DNA of 31,868 nucleotides, from contig DCXR01000002.1 in NCBI GenBank assembly GCA_002329075.1, positions 1,600 to 33,467 of the forward strand, in the 5' to 3' direction. Under the pieces are notes generated by a model. It made no database searches, was not told where the DNA came from, and saw only the letters and a program-made list of their open reading frames with translations. Every line of letters starts with the position of its first letter. The first letter of the stretch is position 1. The DNA comes from Candidatus Neomicrothrix sp. UBA2131 (lineage in GTDB: Bacteria > Actinomycetota > Acidimicrobiia > Acidimicrobiales > MedAcidi-G1). Position numbers and translations under genes: made by a program. This document shows positions 1 through 8,093 of this stretch, one piece after another.

Positions 1-90
1 CCAGCCACGACCTCTGCGCCCACGGGCTCGACCTCGACCACGACCACGACCACGGTGCCAGCCACGACCTCTGCGCCCACGGGCTCGACC
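1..90 (+). repeat. 57-bp-period coding tandem repeat
   Basis: Bases 1-33 recur exactly at 58-90, a period of 57 bp or 19 codons. The unit keeps the reading frame of the Thr/Pro-rich partial CDS. The array probably continues left of the window. Confidence 0.8.
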
Positions 91-207
91 ACGACCACCG
101 AGCCGACATCGGAAATCGTTCCCCCACCGTTGCCGCCGATGACGATCATCGACGGACGGCTCTACCAGGACGGCGGCATCCCCCTCCCGCCCCACTACCT
201 GGACTGA
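1..207 (+). CDS. C-terminal end of a Thr/Pro-rich protein (partial, cut by the window edge)
   Basis: Frame 1 is open from the first base to a TGA at 205-207, giving 68 residues. The first ~35 residues are a low-complexity Thr/Ser/Pro/Ala linker built from a repeated unit beginning PATTSAPTGST, followed by runs of Thr. The end is not low complexity: it contains MTIIDGRLYQDGG and finishes PLPPHYLD. Thr/Pro linkers of this kind are common in exported or cell-wall-associated actinobacterial proteins, so an extracytoplasmic location is likely but inferred. The position just upstream of prs is held by glmU in some actinobacteria, but this tail shows nothing recognisable as GlmU. The family cannot be named from this fragment. 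Confidence 0.6.
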   Translation, partial: PATTSAPTGSTSTTTTTTVPATTSAPTGSTTTTEPTSEIVPPPLPPMTIIDGRLYQDGGIPLPPHYLD

Positions 208-313
208 AGACATGATCATCAGGGCTGAAGAGCTACCCGGGCTGATCCGGCGCCGATCCGGGCCGCTTGCGCGAACCGCTCGAAATGGCACCGACGTGTG
301 CCCTGCGCCCCGC

Positions 314-319
314 TATGGT
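314..319 (+). promoter_or_regulatory. Possible -10 element of prs (TATGGT)
   Basis: TATGGT fits the TANNNT -10 pattern seen upstream of several genes in this window and lies 40 nt before the prs ATG. No convincing -35 hexamer is visible. Confidence 0.3.
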
Positions 320-359
320 CACCTTGCGCGAGTAGGCACCGGACGACGAGACGGGCTCC

Positions 360-1340
360 ATGGAACTGGTCACCCACAAGACGCTCTACCTGGTCGCAGG
401 ACGGGCGAGCCGTCCCCTCGCCGAGGAAATCGCCGCCGAACTCGGCGAGACGCTCGGCGAGCCGAACCTGGCCGAATTCGCCAACGGCGAGGTCCACTGC
501 CGCTTCGCCGAGTCGATCCGCGGCTGCGACGCCTTCATCATCCAGTCGCACGGCAACTCCGGCGAGGCATCCATCAACGACAGCCTGATGGAGCAGTTGA
601 TCATGGTCGATGCCGCCCGCCGGGCCTCAGCCAAGCGCATCACCGCCGTCTGCCCCCACTATGCGTATGCCCGCCAGGACCGCAAGTCCTCAGGCCGCGA
701 GCCCATCACGGCCAAGTTGGTCGCCAACATGTTCGCAGCGGCAGGGGCCAGCCGCCTGGTCAGCGTCGACCTCCACTCCGGACAGATCCAGGGCTTCTTC
801 GACGGACCCGTCGACCACCTCACCGCCATGCCCGTGCTCGTAGACCGCCTGCGTGGCCTTGATGGCGAGCTTGTGATCGTCTCGCCGGACGCCGGCCGGG
901 TGAAGGTCGCCGAACGGTACGCCAACCAACTCGAGGCCGACCTGGCGATCGTCCACAAGCGGCGGAGTTCGACCATGTTCAACACCGTCGAGGCCAAGGA
1001 GGTCGTCGGCGAGGTCGACGGCAAGGTCTGTGTGCTGGTCGACGACATAATCGACACCGCCGGCACCATCTGTGCCGCAGCCGACCAACTCACCCAGCGT
1101 GGTGCGTCCCGGGTCATCGCAGCCACAACCCACGGCGTGTTCTCCGGTCAGGCCCTGGAACGCCTGGAGGCCTCCCCGATCGAGAAGGTGATCGTGACCA
1201 ACACGCTTCCGTTGCCCGAGGGGGGCGACAGCGACCTCGTCGAGGTCCTCTCCATCGCCCCGTTGCTCGCCCGGGCCATCAACGCGGTCTTCGAGGACAC
1301 CTCGGTCAGCGAGATCTTCGGCGGAAACAACCTGGCATGA
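360..1340 (+). CDS. prs: Ribose-phosphate pyrophosphokinase (PRPP synthetase)
   Basis: The enzyme makes 5-phosphoribosyl-1-pyrophosphate from ribose 5-phosphate and ATP, feeding purine, pyrimidine, histidine, tryptophan and NAD synthesis in the cytosol. The 326-residue product has the usual family length. Visible motifs are FANGEVHCRF near residue 40, the ATP-loop region HYAYARQDRKSSGREPI near residue 100, the metal-binding VDLHSGQIQGFF, the KRRSS catalytic-loop region and the PRPP-binding loop VLVDDIIDTAGT near residue 225. The ATG at 360 fits the conserved N-terminus. rplY, pth and mfd follow on the same strand, as in other Actinobacteria. Confidence 0.97.
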   Translation: MELVTHKTLYLVAGRASRPLAEEIAAELGETLGEPNLAEFANGEVHCRFAESIRGCDAFIIQSHGNSGEASINDSLMEQLIMVDAARRASAKRITAVCPHYAYARQDRKSSGREPITAKLVANMFAAAGASRLVSVDLHSGQIQGFFDGPVDHLTAMPVLVDRLRGLDGELVIVSPDAGRVKVAERYANQLEADLAIVHKRRSSTMFNTVEAKEVVGEVDGKVCVLVDDIIDTAGTICAAADQLTQRGASRVIAATTHGVFSGQALERLEASPIEKVIVTNTLPLPEGGDSDLVEVLSIAPLLARAINAVFEDTSVSEIFGGNNLA

Positions 1341-1393
1341 ACTGCCGGCCTCTGCCGGAGCCCACGGCAGGCCGTGGTGCACCGATCCGCCGG

Positions 1394-1399
1394 TAGGAT
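1394..1399 (+). promoter_or_regulatory. Possible -10 element of rplY (TAGGAT)
   Basis: TAGGAT sits in the prs-rplY gap and matches the TANNNT pattern. It would give a 5' leader of about 80 nt before the rplY ATG. Confidence 0.25.
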
Positions 1400-1487
1400 T
1401 CCCGACCGGTCCAGCGGGCCGGCCAGTCGGGCAGGGACCACCGGTTCCGCACGGCCCCCAGAAGTCATTCCGAGAGAAGATTCCTCC

Positions 1488-2201
1488 ATGGACGAGATCG
1501 TGCTAACAGCGGCCACGGGCCGCACCATCGGCACCCGGCCCAGCCGCCGCCTGCGCACAGGCGGCGGAATCCCAGCCGTCGTCTACGGCCTCGACCAGGA
1601 CCCGGTGACGGTCACGGTCGAGTGGCCCGACCTTCGTCGTGCGATCACCACCGATGCCGGCCTCAACGCCGTCATCCAACTCGAGATCGACGGCAAGCGA
1701 CAGCTCAGCATCGTCAAGGACATCCAGCGCCACCCGGTGCGACGCGACGTACTCCACGTCGACTTCATCCGCATCGACCCCGATCGGGCGGTCGTCGTGG
1801 ATGTGCCCATCGTGTTCGTGGGCGAGGCCGAAGAGGTACTCAACAACGACGGCATGGTCGACCAGAACCTGTTCGCCCTGACCATCAGGTCCACGCCGGC
1901 CAACATCCCGACCGAGATCGAGATAGACATCTCGGCGCTCACGATCGGCGACTCGCTGCGGGTCGCCGACCTCGTGCTGCCACAGGGCGTCACCACCGAG
2001 GTCGACCCCGAGGACGCCGTCGCCGTCGCCATGATCACCCGTTCCACGCTCGACACGATCGCCGCCGAGGAAGAAGCTGCGGCAGCGGCCCTCGCCGCAG
2101 AGTTGGCCGAAGAGGGCGAAGAGGGCGAAGAGGGCGTCGAGGGCGAAGAGGGCGCCGAGGCTTCCGGCGACGACGGCGAGGCCGACGCCTCCGACGAATA
2201 G
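1488..2201 (+). CDS. rplY: 50S ribosomal protein L25 (long, CTC/TL5 type)
   Basis: This is the 5S rRNA-binding protein of the large ribosomal subunit. The 237-residue product has the N-terminal L25 beta-barrel (residues ~1-95; GGGIPAVVYG, QRHPVRRDVLHVDF) followed by the TL5/CTC C-terminal domain (VDVPIVFVGEAE ... IPTEIEIDISAL). The last ~50 residues form an Ala/Glu then Glu/Gly-rich acidic tail that is probably disordered. I chose the ATG at 1488 because it begins the conserved strand (MDEIVLTAATGRTIGTR). The frame is open further upstream, but that stretch lacks L25 homology. A purine-rich GAGAGAAGA lies upstream of the start. It sits between prs and pth, as in mycobacteria. Confidence 0.93.
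   Translation: MDEIVLTAATGRTIGTRPSRRLRTGGGIPAVVYGLDQDPVTVTVEWPDLRRAITTDAGLNAVIQLEIDGKRQLSIVKDIQRHPVRRDVLHVDFIRIDPDRAVVVDVPIVFVGEAEEVLNNDGMVDQNLFALTIRSTPANIPTEIEIDISALTIGDSLRVADLVLPQGVTTEVDPEDAVAVAMITRSTLDTIAAEEEAAAAALAAELAEEGEEGEEGVEGEEGAEASGDDGEADASDE
2109..2153 (+). repeat. 9-bp microrepeat coding the acidic L25 tail
   Basis: GAAGAGGGC is repeated in phase at 2109, 2118, 2127 and 2145, with a GTCGAGGGC variant at 2136. It encodes Glu-Glu-Gly units in the L25 C-terminal tail. Such in-frame 9-bp repeats are prone to copy-number change between strains. Confidence 0.8.
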
Positions 2202-2216
2202 CGGACAGGGCCGGTC

Positions 2217-2843
2217 GTGTTCCGGCGTTCCCGTTCCGGACAGGTCCAGAACGAGCGCAGCGGTGAGCCCGCAGCGCTCCTGGTCGTCGGCCTTGGCAAC
2301 CCCGGCCGCGAATACGCCGACACCCGCCACAACGTCGGGTTCATGGTCGTCGAGGTCCTCGCCGACCGCCACGGTGGCAGCCTGAGGCGCTCCCGGCAGG
2401 AGGCGCTGGTCGCAGAGGTCCGCATCGGTGGTGAACGCGTGGCCCTGGCCATGCCGCAGACATTCATGAACGAGTCGGGCCGCTCCGTCGGACAGTTGGT
2501 CCGTCGGCACGGAATCGACGATCCGACCCATCTCGTCATCGTCCACGACGAACTGGACCTGGCTCCGGGCGTGCTTCGGCTCAAGGCCGGCGGTGGTCTG
2601 GCCGGTCACAACGGGCTGCGGTCCATCACCTCGCACCTCGGCACCCAGGACTACCTGCGCGTGCGCATAGGGGTCGGCAAGCCGCCTGACGCCAGACGCG
2701 GCGCCGAACACGTGCTCAAGCGACCCGGTAGGGCCGAGGCCGCAGAGATACAGGACGCCGTCGCCGAGGCCGCCGACGCGGTCGAGGCCATCCTCGCTGA
2801 TGGGATCCACGAGGCCATGGGCCGCTACAACGCCGGCCCGTGA
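2217..2843 (+). CDS. pth: Peptidyl-tRNA hydrolase
   Basis: The enzyme cleaves the ester bond of peptidyl-tRNAs released from stalled ribosomes, recycling tRNA. All key residues can be seen in the 208-residue product: Asn28 in GLGNPG, catalytic His38 in TRHNVGF, Asn85 in QTFMNESG, Asp111 in VHDELDL and Asn132 in GGGLAGHNGLRS. The GTG start at 2217 lies 15 nt after the rplY stop. The first ~20 residues (Arg-rich) precede the conserved core, so an internal start is possible. mfd begins 13 nt after the stop. Confidence 0.95.
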   Translation: MFRRSRSGQVQNERSGEPAALLVVGLGNPGREYADTRHNVGFMVVEVLADRHGGSLRRSRQEALVAEVRIGGERVALAMPQTFMNESGRSVGQLVRRHGIDDPTHLVIVHDELDLAPGVLRLKAGGGLAGHNGLRSITSHLGTQDYLRVRIGVGKPPDARRGAEHVLKRPGRAEAAEIQDAVAEAADAVEAILADGIHEAMGRYNAGP

Positions 2844-2856
2844 CGGGCCCCTCCGT

Positions 2857-5800
2857 ATGATCCTCGAGACCCTTCCGGGCCTCCTCGACGCCGAGCCTGC
2901 ACTCGACGCACTCCAGGGGCGTCGCCAGGCAACCCTGGCCGTCCCCGAGCCGGCCAGGGCCGTCGTACTGGCAGCGCTCGCACGACGGTCGGAGCGGTCG
3001 CCGCTCGTCGTCGCCGTACCGACAGGCGTCGAGGCCGAACGCCTGGCCACCGACCTGCGTACCTTCCTCGGCGAAGGGGTCGTCGAACTGTTCCCCGCCT
3101 GGGAGACCCTGCCGTTCGAGCGGGTGAGCCCGGCCGTGGAGACCATGGGGCTGCGACTGCGGGTCCTGCACCGGCTGGCCGATCCGTCCGACCGACCGGG
3201 AGTCATCGTGGCCTCGGGCCGGGCCCTCGTCCAACGCCTCGGTCCGGGTGCCGGTGAGCAGCCTCCGATCCGCATCGGCCCCGGCGACGTGGTCGACCAG
3301 ACCGGGCTGGTCGCCGAACTGGTCCACAGCGGCTACCGGCGCGAGTACCAGGTCGAACACCGGGGCGAGTTGGCCGTTCGCGGCTCGATCATCGACATCT
3401 GGCCTTCGACGGACGACGCACCGGTGCGGATCGACCTGTGGGGCGACGAGGTGGATCGGCTCTTCGAGTTCGGCGTGGCCGACCAGCGTTCCACCGTCCC
3501 ACGAGCCGAGGTGGCGATCCTGCCGTGCCGGGAGGTGCTTCCCGACGAGGTGGTCCGGGCCCGGGCAGAGGTGCTCATCGCCGAGCAACCCTGGGGCCGG
3601 GAGGAGTGGCAGCGCCTCGCCGACGGCGAACTCTTCGACGGGATGGAATCATGGCTGCCGTGGCTGACAGGTGAGGAGCGGGTGCTGTTCGACCTGCTCG
3701 ACGACGATGCCCTCGTGGTCGCCGTCGAGCCCCGCCGCATCCGCGACCGCATCGACGACCTGCGGGCCGACGAGCAGGACCTGGCTGCCACCCTGGCCAA
3801 CACCTGGGGTGCCGACGACGCGGGCTTCCCGAGGCTCCACACCGAGTGGGACCGCCTCCTCGCCCACACAGGGGCACCGCTCTGGTTGTTCGAGGCGGTG
3901 TCGTCGGGGCCCACGGTCGAGTCGATCGTGGCGACGGGCTGGAAGGCGGGAGGCGCACCGGGTGAGACCCTCACCGGACGCCTCGCCGGCCTGCTGGCCG
4001 ACGGCTACCGGGTCGTGGTCGCCGCAGAGGGCGCCGGGTCGGCCGGTCAACTGGCGGAGCGGTTCCGCAGCGAAGGGATCGAACTCGCCAGGGTCGCCCT
4101 CGAAGCCACCGAGGTCCCATCGGGTGGATCGGTGGTCGCCATGCCGCTCGAGCGGGGCTTCGTGCTACCGAACAGCCGCCTGGCGGTGCTCACCGAGTCC
4201 GAGGCCACAGGCCGTCACCGCACACGAAGGCGGACCCGTCCCCGCCGACAGGCGGCGGTCCGGGTGTTCGAGGACCTGGCGCCAGGCGACCACGTGGTCC
4301 ACGAACAGCACGGTGTGGCGCGCTTCGCCGGACTCGTCACCCGCACGCCCGGCGGCGTCGAGCGCGACTACCTGCTGCTCGAGTACCGGGGCGACGATCG
4401 GCTCTACCTGCCCACCGACCAGATCGACGCCATCCGCCCCTACACGAGCGGCGATCGTCCATCCCTGAGCCGTATGGGAGGCGTCGACTGGCAGAAGGCG
4501 CGTGCCCGGGTGCGCTCGGCGGTCTCGGAGATCGCCCAGGAACTGGTGGTCCTCTACCAGACCCGCATTTCGACCGAGGGGCGGGCCTTCGCAGGGGACA
4601 CGCCCTGGCAGGTGGAGTTGGAACAGTCCTTCCCCTACCAGGAGACACCCGACCAGTTGGCGGCCATCCTCGACGTCAAGGAGGACATGGAGCGCCCTGT
4701 GCCCATGGACCGCCTGGTGTGCGGCGATGTCGGCTTCGGCAAGACCGAGGTGGCCCTACGGGCGGTGTTCAAGGCCGTACAGGCCGGGTCCCAGGCGGCG
4801 ATGCTCGTGCCGACCACGCTGCTCGCCCAGCAGCACGGCCTGACCTTTCGGGAGCGCCTCGCCCCGTACCCCGTCCGGATCGAGGTGCTGAGCCGGTTCC
4901 TGTCCAACGCCGAGGCGAAGATCGTTGTCGACGGGCTGGCCGACGGCTCCGTCGACGTCGTCATAGGCACCCACCGGCTGCTCTCGGACGACCTCCGCTT
5001 CAAGGACCTGGGGCTGCTGGTCATCGACGAGGAGCAGCGCTTCGGCGTGCGCCACAAGGAGGCCATCAAGCAACTGCGTGCCGATGTCGACGTGTTGACG
5101 CTCACCGCCACGCCGATCCCGCGCACCCTCGAGATGTCGCTGACCGGAATACGCGACCTCAGCCTGCTCGACACCCCGCCTGCCGACCGGCAGCCGATCC
5201 TGACCTACGTCGGCGAGTACGACGAGCGGGCCGTCGTCGAGGCGATCCGCCGGGAGCTGCTCCGTGAGGGGCAGGTGTTCTTCGTCCACAACCGGGTCGC
5301 CGACATCGAACAGGTCGCAGGGGGCCTGCGTGAGCTCGTGCCCGAGGCGCGGGTGGTGGTCGCCCATGGCCAGATGGATGAGGCGTCCCTCGAGTCGGTG
5401 GTGCTCGACTTCTGGGAGGGCAACCACGACGTGCTGGTCTGCACGACCATCATCGAATCGGGCATCGACATGCCGACGGTCAACACGCTTGTCGCCGACC
5501 GGGCCGACCTGCTGGGCCTCGGACAGATGCACCAGTTGCGCGGCCGGGTGGGTCGTGCCGGTCAGCGGGCATACGCCTACCTGTTCGTGCCACCCGACCG
5601 TTCCCTCACCGAGGAGGCCTACGAGCGCCTCCGCACGATCGGTGAGTCGACGGAACTGGGGTCCGGCTTCCGGATCGCCATGCGGGACCTCGAGATACGC
5701 GGCGCCGGCAACCTTCTCGGTACCGGACAGAGCGGCCACATCGCTGCGGTCGGCTATGACCTCTACTGTCAGATGGTGAACGAGGCGGTCGCCGAACTCA

Positions 5801-6321
5801 CGGGGCGAACCCCCGAGGTGCTGCCCGAGGTCCGGGTCGAGATCCCGGTCGATGCCCACCTCCCGGACGACTATGTGTCGAGGAACGACCTGAGAATGGA
5901 GGCCTATCGGAAGCTGGGCACGGCGAGCCTGTCGCCCGATCCGGCAACCGTCGAGGCCGTGCAGGCCGAGTGGGAGGACCGGTACGGGCCGCTGCCACCG
6001 CCGGTCGAGGCACTCGTTGCCGTGGCACGCCTCAGGTCCCTCTGCGTGGAGCGGGGCATCGACGAGGTCGTCGTGGCGAAGGGCCCCGGCCTGGGAGGCC
6101 CTGAACGGCTGGCCCGCTGCTCACCGGTCGACCTGCCGCTCAGCAGGCAGATCCGCCTGGAGCGCCTCCACCGTCACGCTCTCTACAAGCAGGGGCCCCG
6201 GCAACTGCAGCTCCCGTTGCGCACCGGCAGCGGCGATCCCGACCTCGCCACGCAGTTGTCCGAACTCCTCGTCGACCTCGTGCCGGTGGCCCATCCGGTC
6301 GGCGGACCCGTAGCATCCTGA
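2857..6321 (+). CDS. mfd: Transcription-repair coupling factor Mfd
   Basis: This ATP-driven DNA translocase removes stalled RNA polymerase from DNA lesions and recruits UvrA. The product has 1154 residues, the normal length. Domains in order are: a UvrB-like N-terminal module (~1-330); the RNA polymerase interaction domain (starting near DLAPGDHVVHEQHGVARF, ~residue 475); helicase domain 1 with Walker A GDVGFGKTE at ~622 and DEEQ at ~724; helicase domain 2 with the TRG-type region; and a C-terminal UvrA-binding-like domain after VEIPVDAHLPDDYV. The ATG at 2857 is preferred: an upstream in-frame ATG at 2800 lies inside pth and adds 19 non-homologous residues. Confidence 0.97.
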   Translation: MILETLPGLLDAEPALDALQGRRQATLAVPEPARAVVLAALARRSERSPLVVAVPTGVEAERLATDLRTFLGEGVVELFPAWETLPFERVSPAVETMGLRLRVLHRLADPSDRPGVIVASGRALVQRLGPGAGEQPPIRIGPGDVVDQTGLVAELVHSGYRREYQVEHRGELAVRGSIIDIWPSTDDAPVRIDLWGDEVDRLFEFGVADQRSTVPRAEVAILPCREVLPDEVVRARAEVLIAEQPWGREEWQRLADGELFDGMESWLPWLTGEERVLFDLLDDDALVVAVEPRRIRDRIDDLRADEQDLAATLANTWGADDAGFPRLHTEWDRLLAHTGAPLWLFEAVSSGPTVESIVATGWKAGGAPGETLTGRLAGLLADGYRVVVAAEGAGSAGQLAERFRSEGIELARVALEATEVPSGGSVVAMPLERGFVLPNSRLAVLTESEATGRHRTRRRTRPRRQAAVRVFEDLAPGDHVVHEQHGVARFAGLVTRTPGGVERDYLLLEYRGDDRLYLPTDQIDAIRPYTSGDRPSLSRMGGVDWQKARARVRSAVSEIAQELVVLYQTRISTEGRAFAGDTPWQVELEQSFPYQETPDQLAAILDVKEDMERPVPMDRLVCGDVGFGKTEVALRAVFKAVQAGSQAAMLVPTTLLAQQHGLTFRERLAPYPVRIEVLSRFLSNAEAKIVVDGLADGSVDVVIGTHRLLSDDLRFKDLGLLVIDEEQRFGVRHKEAIKQLRADVDVLTLTATPIPRTLEMSLTGIRDLSLLDTPPADRQPILTYVGEYDERAVVEAIRRELLREGQVFFVHNRVADIEQVAGGLRELVPEARVVVAHGQMDEASLESVVLDFWEGNHDVLVCTTIIESGIDMPTVNTLVADRADLLGLGQMHQLRGRVGRAGQRAYAYLFVPPDRSLTEEAYERLRTIGESTELGSGFRIAMRDLEIRGAGNLLGTGQSGHIAAVGYDLYCQMVNEAVAELTGRTPEVLPEVRVEIPVDAHLPDDYVSRNDLRMEAYRKLGTASLSPDPATVEAVQAEWEDRYGPLPPPVEALVAVARLRSLCVERGIDEVVVAKGPGLGGPERLARCSPVDLPLSRQIRLERLHRHALYKQGPRQLQLPLRTGSGDPDLATQLSELLVDLVPVAHPVGGPVAS

Positions 6322-6325
6322 GCCT

Positions 6326-7225
6326 GTGAGCCACCTTCTGTCGACACCGCCCAATCTGCGCGTTCTACGACCGTTCGCCGCCACCCTCCTGGCAGTGCTG
6401 TTCATTGCCGCCTGTGCCACCGAGTCGCCGGTGCTCTCCGTCGGTGACACGGACCTGGACCGTGCCGTCGTCCTCGAGTGGGTCGAGGCCCGGAGTGGCA
6501 TCGCCGCCGTGGGTGAGGTGACCGTCGATGCGCAGGTGACGGCAGACGTGCTCAGCGAGTTGGTCACCTATGAGGCGCTCGTCGACCTCCTGGCCGAACA
6601 CGGCGTGGTCGCCTCCGACGCCGACCTGGCGGCTGCCAGGGACAGGTTGCTTGGCGCCGGGTTCGAGGAGGCTTCGCCGGCCATGGGTCGGCTCCCCCGT
6701 TGGCAGGCGGCCTTCGATGCCATCGACGCCGGGGTTGCCGGCGCTCGTTCCGCCTTCGAGGAGAATGCCCACCTGGTCAGCCACGAACTCTGCACCAGCC
6801 ACATCCTCGTCTCGACCGAGGGCGACGCCGCCGACGTGATCATCCTGTTGGACGCCGGAGGCGACTTCGCCGAACTCGCCCTGCAGTTGTCCCAGGATCC
6901 GGGCTCCGGTTCTCAGGGTGGCGACCTCGGTTGTGTGCCCACCGGAGCGTTCGTGCCGACCTTCGAGCGGGCGACACTCGGGGCCATCGCCGTCGGCCTG
7001 TCGCTGGTCGGCCCGGTGCCTAGCCAGTTCGGGTACCACGTGATCCGGATCGACCAGGTCCTGCCCACGGATGCCGTGCCGTTCGATGACCTGGGAGCCG
7101 GCGCCGTCAACACCCTGTTGACCATCGCGACGATGACCAGGGAGGTGTCCCTGGACGGTCGCTTCGGCACCTGGGACCCCGTCGTGGGGCTCGTCTCCCC
7201 GCCGTCGGCTCCCGCCGAGGACTGA
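6326..7225 (+). CDS. SurA/PrsA-like peptidyl-prolyl isomerase lipoprotein
   Basis: This is a predicted exported lipoprotein with a parvulin (PpiC-type) rotamase domain, probably assisting folding of secreted proteins outside the membrane. The 299-residue product starts with a hydrophobic signal segment (residues ~15-29) and the lipobox LFIAAC, giving Cys30 as the likely acylated residue. A SurA N-terminal-like helical region follows. The rotamase domain spans ~152-246, with CTSHILVST, FAELALQLSQDPGSGSQGGD and FGYHVIRID. The GTG start lies 4 nt after mfd, and a TAGCAT hexamer at 6311-6316 could be its own -10 element. The stop overlaps the mazG start by one base. A SurA-like lipoprotein near mazG is a known actinobacterial arrangement. 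Confidence 0.85.
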   Translation: MSHLLSTPPNLRVLRPFAATLLAVLFIAACATESPVLSVGDTDLDRAVVLEWVEARSGIAAVGEVTVDAQVTADVLSELVTYEALVDLLAEHGVVASDADLAAARDRLLGAGFEEASPAMGRLPRWQAAFDAIDAGVAGARSAFEENAHLVSHELCTSHILVSTEGDAADVIILLDAGGDFAELALQLSQDPGSGSQGGDLGCVPTGAFVPTFERATLGAIAVGLSLVGPVPSQFGYHVIRIDQVLPTDAVPFDDLGAGAVNTLLTIATMTREVSLDGRFGTWDPVVGLVSPPSAPAED

Positions 7226-7920
7226 TGGGCGGGTTGGCCGAGATGACCGCCCGGGGCGCCACGCCCGGTCTGCTCGAGGCGGTCGCCGACTTCGTCGACC
7301 TGGTCGACACGCTCCGAAGGGAGTGCCCGTGGGATGCCGAGCAGACGCACACCTCGTTGCGCCCACACCTGTTGGAGGAGGCCCACGAGGTCCTCGAGGC
7401 GCTCGACAACCTGGACGAGGCGACCGGCGAGGGGATCGAGCACGTCTGTGAGGAACTCGGCGACCTCCTGTTCCAGGTGGTGTTCCATGCACGTATTGCG
7501 GCGGAGTCCGGTCGCTTCGACCTCGGCGACGTGGCCCGGGGCATCCACGACAAGCTGCACCACCGCCACCCGCACGTCTTCGGTGGGGCCGAGCAGGGAT
7601 CGGGAGATGTGCCCACGGAGCAGGTCCTCGCCACCTGGGAACGCATCAAGCGCGAGGAGAAGCGCCGCGAGTCGGTCCTGGACGGCATACCGGCAACGCT
7701 GCCGGCGCTGGCGCGGGCGGCCAAGACGGTGCGGCGGGCGGCGTCGGTCGACATGGCACCCGAGCCTCCGACCGATGGCCCCGCCGACGAGGCGGACCTG
7801 GGCGAGGCGCTTCTCGACCTGGTGGTCTGGGCCCGCCGGGTGGGCCTCGACCCGGAGGAGGCGCTGCGGGGTGCTGTGTCGCGGCTCGGCGACCGGATCA
7901 GGGCGGCAGAGGCGGGCTGA
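7225..7920 (+). CDS. mazG: Nucleoside triphosphate pyrophosphohydrolase MazG
   Basis: The enzyme hydrolyses (d)NTPs to monophosphates and pyrophosphate, cleaning damaged nucleotides from the pool. The first MazG domain of the 231-residue product is clear: LRRECPWDAEQTH at ~30-42, the metal-binding ExxE helix LLEEAHEVLEAL at ~49-60, and EELGDLLFQVVFHARIA near 82. The HHRHPHVFGG and KRVKREEK-like linker features are also present. The second domain is short, with a degenerate LGEALLDLVVWARRVGLDPEEALR region lacking a full EExxE helix. The ATG overlaps the preceding TGA, implying translational coupling with the lipoprotein gene. Confidence 0.92.
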   Translation: MGGLAEMTARGATPGLLEAVADFVDLVDTLRRECPWDAEQTHTSLRPHLLEEAHEVLEALDNLDEATGEGIEHVCEELGDLLFQVVFHARIAAESGRFDLGDVARGIHDKLHHRHPHVFGGAEQGSGDVPTEQVLATWERIKREEKRRESVLDGIPATLPALARAAKTVRRAASVDMAPEPPTDGPADEADLGEALLDLVVWARRVGLDPEEALRGAVSRLGDRIRAAEAG

Positions 7921-7939
7921 ACGCCCTATACGGTCCAAA

Positions 7940-7979
7940 CGCTGAGAGCGCGCAGTTCTGGAGTGATTCGCGCGCAGCG
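7940..7979 (+). other. Imperfect inverted repeat in the mazG-eno gap
   Basis: CGCTG-AGAG-CGCGC at 7940-7953 pairs with GCGCG-CAGCG at 7970-7979. This gives a 10-bp stem interrupted by a 4-nt bulge, with a 16-nt loop. No T-tract follows, so it is not a classical intrinsic terminator. It could be an RNA hairpin at the end of the mazG transcript or an operator upstream of eno. Confidence 0.35.
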
Positions 7980-8005
7980 TCCCCATATGAACCGACATCT
8001 GCCGA

Positions 8006-8011
8006 TAACGT
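8006..8011 (+). promoter_or_regulatory. Possible -10 element of eno (TAACGT)
   Basis: TAACGT lies in the 173-bp mazG-eno gap, about 82 nt before the chosen eno start, and fits TANNNT. No -35 match is visible. Confidence 0.25.
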
Positions 8012-8093
8012 GGCCGGGGCAGGTGGAGGCGGTGCAACATCGCATCGGGGTCCCGTAGACCGACCAGCAACCCCAGTGAGAGCCAGCGAACCA

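Noticed and set aside
1..110. CRISPR-like or satellite repeat at the window start
   Set aside because: The repeat keeps the reading frame of a Thr/Pro-rich protein, has only about two copies and lacks unique spacers.
1503..3275. A 590-codon antisense frame over rplY, pth and mfd
   Set aside because: It spans three well-defined genes on the other strand and shows no domain motifs.
8010..8093. Upstream extension of enolase to the ATG at 8010
   Set aside because: The added residues lack enolase homology. The GTG at 8094 gives the normal family length.
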